Of a DNA stretch of 8,437 nt, positions 6,072 through 8,437 are shown in pieces. Source of the DNA: Actinomycetota bacterium (GTDB taxonomy: Bacteria > Actinomycetota > Actinomycetes > Nanopelagicales > Nanopelagicaceae). The notes under the pieces are model-generated. The model worked only from the letters and a program-made list of their open reading frames with translations. It did not search any database and was not told the DNA's origin. Positions within the stretch are counted from its first letter, which is position 1, and the number at the start of each line of letters is the position of its first letter. The position numbers and the translations under genes were made by a program. The DNA lies in assembly GCA_009698975.1 (NCBI GenBank), contig WLPB01000034.1:1-8437 (forward strand), in the 5' to 3' direction.

Positions 6072-7291
6072 TTTGTTGGTGCGTTATCTTTCATTGCGGC
6101 TAGATCTTCTTCATCTGTCGGTAATTTATTTGCCGCACTCAGACGCCCGCTACCAAGGTTGAGAACTAATAATCCAAAAGCAATACAGACTGTCGTAATC
6201 GATAGAGCTATCTGAGGCGAGAATTCTTCTGAGATCCACCCACCGAGAGCTGCACCGAGCGATAAGAACAATCCTTCAATGGACCAGAGCCATCCCATCG
6301 CACCTGTCGGAGAACCTTGTGGGCGAACTGCCTCCATGACTTCCCAATAGAAAACCTGAAGTGCTCCTCCGACTAAACCTAAGAACGCCCCACCGATGAC
6401 CATCGACCATCCTGGATATGTAATTGCTAATGGGAGTGAGACTAGAAACCAAGCAATATAGGTTTTCCGTAACGCCCCTAGCGGTGTCGTGGATTTTGAA
6501 ACCAATCCGGCCAATAGTCCACCGACAATATTTGCGAGACCGAGTGCAGTAAATACCCATGCAGTACGGTGCGGAACTTCTTCAATCGTTGCAAAGGCAG
6601 GAACAGCAACATCGAAGATGCCCCACCCGAAACCAATGAAGCATCCTTCTACAACAAGAATTTGAAGTGGCTTGTGTCGCCATAACGCGACCTTTATCTC
6701 TGGTTTCTTTTCGGGGATCCAGTTGCGAGCAATCTTTGTCATCGCGAGAGAGCCACCACCGAGAGCCATTGCTGCTGCTACGGCGATGAGCGCGCTATCA
6801 GGGCGTGTAGAGAGTGCAAGGCCTGTAACAAAGATCGGCCCGAGAACACCAGCTGCACTCATCACAGCAGTATCTACAGCGTAGGCAGTTCTGAGCCAAT
6901 CATCTGATACTGCGTCACGCCATAAAGGTCTTACCGATAAATTAATGGGAGGCGCTGTAAGGCCGAGAATAAAGGCCAAAATAAGTAAGAGTGATTTATC
7001 AGAAGCGCTATTGAGAACTAAAAGCATGGTGACATAGCCAGGAACTTGGATGCGCAGCGGCCACTTCATTCCAAATCTATCAATTACCATTCCGCGAATT
7101 CCAGCGGTCGCAGCTCCAGCTAAACCGTTGATTCCTACGGCAAGGCCGGCGATTGCAATCGAGTTCAACTCTTGTTCAACTTTAAAGAAAATTCCGAGCC
7201 CGACCATTCCGTATGCAACGCGCGCTGGGAAAGCACTCAGAACGAGAACCCAGACATTAGGGAATTGGAATAGCTCTTTATAGCGCTTCAT
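6065..7291 (-). CDS. MFS transporter of unknown substrate
   Basis: Predicted 12-helix major facilitator superfamily membrane protein, 408 residues, the usual length. The strongest signature is MFS motif A in the loop after helix 2, GMVIDRFGMKWPL (residues 67-79). The N-terminal half continues with RPLWRDAVSDDWLRTAYAVD and AAGVLGPIFVTGLAL (about residues 121-161), a GP-containing pattern common in drug-efflux-like MFS proteins. A charged central loop, about residues 186-207 (ARNWIPEKKPEIK), separates the halves. The C-terminal tail is hydrophilic and acidic (PTDEEDLAAMKD). Secondary transport driven by an ion gradient is expected; efflux is likelier than uptake by resemblance, but the substrate is unknown. 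ATG 7291 has no Shine-Dalgarno site but a -10-like TAGAAT lies 9 nt upstream. The gene is divergent from rpsA and its stop overlaps the end of polA, so it is probably a one-gene transcript. Confidence 0.85.
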   Translation of the reverse strand: MKRYKELFQFPNVWVLVLSAFPARVAYGMVGLGIFFKVEQELNSIAIAGLAVGINGLAGAATAGIRGMVIDRFGMKWPLRIQVPGYVTMLLVLNSASDKSLLLILAFILGLTAPPINLSVRPLWRDAVSDDWLRTAYAVDTAVMSAAGVLGPIFVTGLALSTRPDSALIAVAAAMALGGGSLAMTKIARNWIPEKKPEIKVALWRHKPLQILVVEGCFIGFGWGIFDVAVPAFATIEEVPHRTAWVFTALGLANIVGGLLAGLVSKSTTPLGALRKTYIAWFLVSLPLAITYPGWSMVIGGAFLGLVGGALQVFYWEVMEAVRPQGSPTGAMGWLWSIEGLFLSLGAALGGWISEEFSPQIALSITTVCIAFGLLVLNLGSGRLSAANKLPTDEEDLAAMKDNAPTNQ

Positions 7292-7300
7292 TAAGCCGAG

Positions 7301-7306
7301 ATTCTA
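7301..7306 (-). promoter_or_regulatory. Candidate -10 box of the MFS gene
   Basis: On the - strand this reads TAGAAT, matching TANNNT, ending 9 nt before ATG 7291. A start point 6-8 nt downstream would leave a leader of only 1-3 nt. The lack of a ribosome binding site supports a near-leaderless transcript. No convincing -35 is seen. Confidence 0.42.
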
Positions 7307-7336
7307 CGCTCACATGAGGGGGAGTAAGAAGCGGAT

Positions 7337-7366
7337 TTGCCCCAACATGAGCGTGCACCGTAATAT
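7337..7366 (+). promoter_or_regulatory. Candidate rpsA promoter
   Basis: TTGCCC at 7337-7342 as a -35 and TAATAT at 7361-7366 as a -10, 18 nt apart, form the best sigma-70-type promoter in the 129-bp gap. Transcription would start near 7373 and give a leader of about 48 nt. The palindrome GTGCAC (7353-7358) lies in the spacer. A second TANNNT match, TACTTT at 7397-7402, could give a much shorter leader. Confidence 0.45.
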
Positions 7367-7372
7367 CTGCCC

Positions 7373-7420
7373 ACAACTTCATATCCCAGTCCCTACTACT
7401 TTCTATCCCTACGGAGCACC
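7373..7420 (+). promoter_or_regulatory. Pyrimidine-rich rpsA 5' leader with ribosome binding site
   Basis: The inferred leader is rich in C and T with almost no G before position 7413, so it should be largely unstructured. CCCTAC occurs twice (7391-7396 and 7407-7412). The only Shine-Dalgarno candidate is GGAG at 7413-7416, just 4 nt before TTG 7421, closer than usual. Such a leader would be a natural landing site for S1 itself, but autoregulation is only inference. The 5' end depends on the promoter call. Confidence 0.4.
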
Positions 7421-8437
7421 TTGACTACTCAAATCGCAATTAACGATATTGGATCAGCAGAAGATTTTCTTGCCGCAATCGAAGGCACAATCAGAAATTT
7501 CTCAGACGGCGACCTAGTAATTGGTACAGTCGTTCAAATCGACCGTGAAGAAGTTCTTCTCGATGTCGGTTACAAGACAGAGGGTGTAATCCCTTCCCGT
7601 GAGCTCTCAATCCGCCACGATGCAGATCCAAATGACATTGTTAAAGTCGGCGATAAAGTCGAAGCCCTCGTTCTTCAAAAGGAAGATAAAGAAGGTCGCC
7701 TCATCCTCTCTAAGAAGCGTGCTCAGTACGAGCGTGCCTGGGGCGAGATTGAAGGCAAGAAAGAGCGCGACGAAGTTGTTGTGGGAACAGTTATTGAAGT
7801 TGTTAAGGGTGGCCTCATTGTCGATATCGGACTTCGTGGCTTCCTTCCAGCATCACTTGTTGAAATGCGTCGCGTTCGTGACCTCACGCCATACATTGGC
7901 AAGCAGGTTGAAGCACGCATTATCGAACTTGATAAGAACCGTAACAATGTAGTTCTTTCACGCCGTGCATTCCTCGAGCAGACTCAATCACAGTCACGCA
8001 CAGAATTTCTTAACCAGCTTCAAAAGGGCCAAGTTCGCTCAGGTGTTATATCATCAATCGTTAACTTCGGTGCATTCGTTGACCTTGGTGGCGTAGATGG
8101 GCTTGTACACGTTTCAGAGCTCTCATGGAAGCATATTGATCACCCAGCAGAGGTTGTAGAAGTTGGCGATGAAGTAACCGTTGAGGTTCTTGAAGTTGAT
8201 TTCGAGCGCGAGCGTGTCTCACTCTCACTTAAGGCGACACAAGAAGATCCATGGCAGGCATTTGCTCGCACCCACACAATCCATCAGGTTGTCCCAGGTG
8301 TAGTAACAAAGCTTGTTCCATTCGGTGCATTCATCCGTGTTCACGAAGGAATTGAAGGACTTGTTCATATCTCAGAGCTCGCAGAGCGCCATGTTGAGAT
8401 TCCAGAGCAGGTTGTTGCAGTTGATGATGAACTCTTC
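7421..8437 (+). CDS. rpsA: 30S ribosomal protein S1, 3'-truncated by window edge
   Basis: Ribosomal protein S1 binds mRNA and helps the 30S subunit load structured or weak-SD messages. The first 339 residues are present, and the frame is open to the last base. It opens with the actinobacterial S1 landmark INDIGSAEDFLAAIEGTI. S1/OB domains follow: domain 1 about residues 31-102 (VLLDVGYKTEGVIPSRELS), domain 2 about 118-186 (GLIVDIGLRGFLPASLVEMR), domain 3 about 203-271 (NFGAFVDLGGVDGLVHVSEL), and domain 4 from about 288, cut off. Actinobacterial S1 usually has four such domains and about 480 residues, so roughly 140 are missing. The start is TTG 7421: GGAG lies just upstream, no in-frame ATG or GTG exists between the upstream stop at 7361 and the conserved N-terminus, and the only other option is CTG 7367. 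The gene is divergent from the MFS gene. Confidence 0.95.
   Translation, partial: MTTQIAINDIGSAEDFLAAIEGTIRNFSDGDLVIGTVVQIDREEVLLDVGYKTEGVIPSRELSIRHDADPNDIVKVGDKVEALVLQKEDKEGRLILSKKRAQYERAWGEIEGKKERDEVVVGTVIEVVKGGLIVDIGLRGFLPASLVEMRRVRDLTPYIGKQVEARIIELDKNRNNVVLSRRAFLEQTQSQSRTEFLNQLQKGQVRSGVISSIVNFGAFVDLGGVDGLVHVSELSWKHIDHPAEVVEVGDEVTVEVLEVDFERERVSLSLKATQEDPWQAFARTHTIHQVVPGVVTKLVPFGAFIRVHEGIEGLVHISELAERHVEIPEQVVAVDDELF

Noticed and set aside
6672..7283. + strand frames opposite the MFS gene (70 and 77 codons)
   Set aside because: They are antisense to well-formed membrane segments and have no supporting motif or ribosome binding site.
7599..7952. 117-codon + strand frame and 74-codon - strand frame inside rpsA
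   Set aside because: They are shadows of the rpsA frame, which matches S1 without a break; their composition is low-complexity Ser/Lys/Arg.
7421..8437. rpsA lacking an ATG start as a sign of a pseudogene or frameshift
   Set aside because: The frame from TTG is intact over 339 codons and the N-terminus matches actinobacterial S1 directly after the TTG.
1..8437. Mobile elements, CRISPR arrays, tRNA or rRNA genes, defence genes or a novel system
   Set aside because: I saw no terminal inverted repeats, transposase or integrase motifs, regularly spaced repeats or cloverleaf sequences. All gaps are short (129 bp at most) and every long frame is explained by a known family.

Overview
The window looks like an ordinary core segment of an actinobacterial chromosome. 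The strongest pointers are a ribosomal protein S1 and a DNA polymerase I that both read like actinobacterial members, including a polymerase I with tyrosine in the O-helix and a decayed proofreading site. By eye the base composition is well below that of Streptomyces or Mycobacterium, the genes are densely packed, and several promoters sit so close to the start codon that leaderless mRNAs are likely. Together these suggest a small-genome, lower-G+C lineage such as freshwater Nanopelagicales (acI; Planktophila-like). That placement is inference.

Layout. Positions 1-2977 (+) hold the end of a branched-chain amino acid ABC transporter operon: the C-terminal part of livH, then livM, livG and livF, joined by 1-nt or overlapping junctions, with no promoter between them. 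The periplasmic-type binding protein gene and the start of livH lie outside the window. A small hairpin at 2989-3009 separates livF from a convergent PaaI/YdiI-type hotdog thioesterase gene (3005-3415, -). A 37-bp gap then carries back-to-back promoters for the thioesterase and for polA (3453-6071, +). polA ends tail-to-tail, overlapping by 7 nt, with an MFS transporter gene (6065-7291, -). A 129-bp divergent control region follows, and then rpsA (7421 to the window end, +), which starts at TTG and is cut off inside its fourth S1 domain.

How the genes work together. The Liv proteins form one membrane complex: two permeases, LivH and LivM, and two ATPases, LivG and LivF. The other four genes are functionally unrelated and probably transcribed separately. 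polA serves DNA repair and Okazaki fragment processing, and rpsA serves translation initiation. The thioesterase acts on some acyl-CoA, and the MFS substrate is unknown.

I found no mobile element, tRNA, rRNA, CRISPR array, phage gene or convincing undescribed system. Points worth a second look are the compact divergent and apparently leaderless promoters, the pyrimidine-rich rpsA leader with its TTG start, and the lost proofreading residues in PolA.
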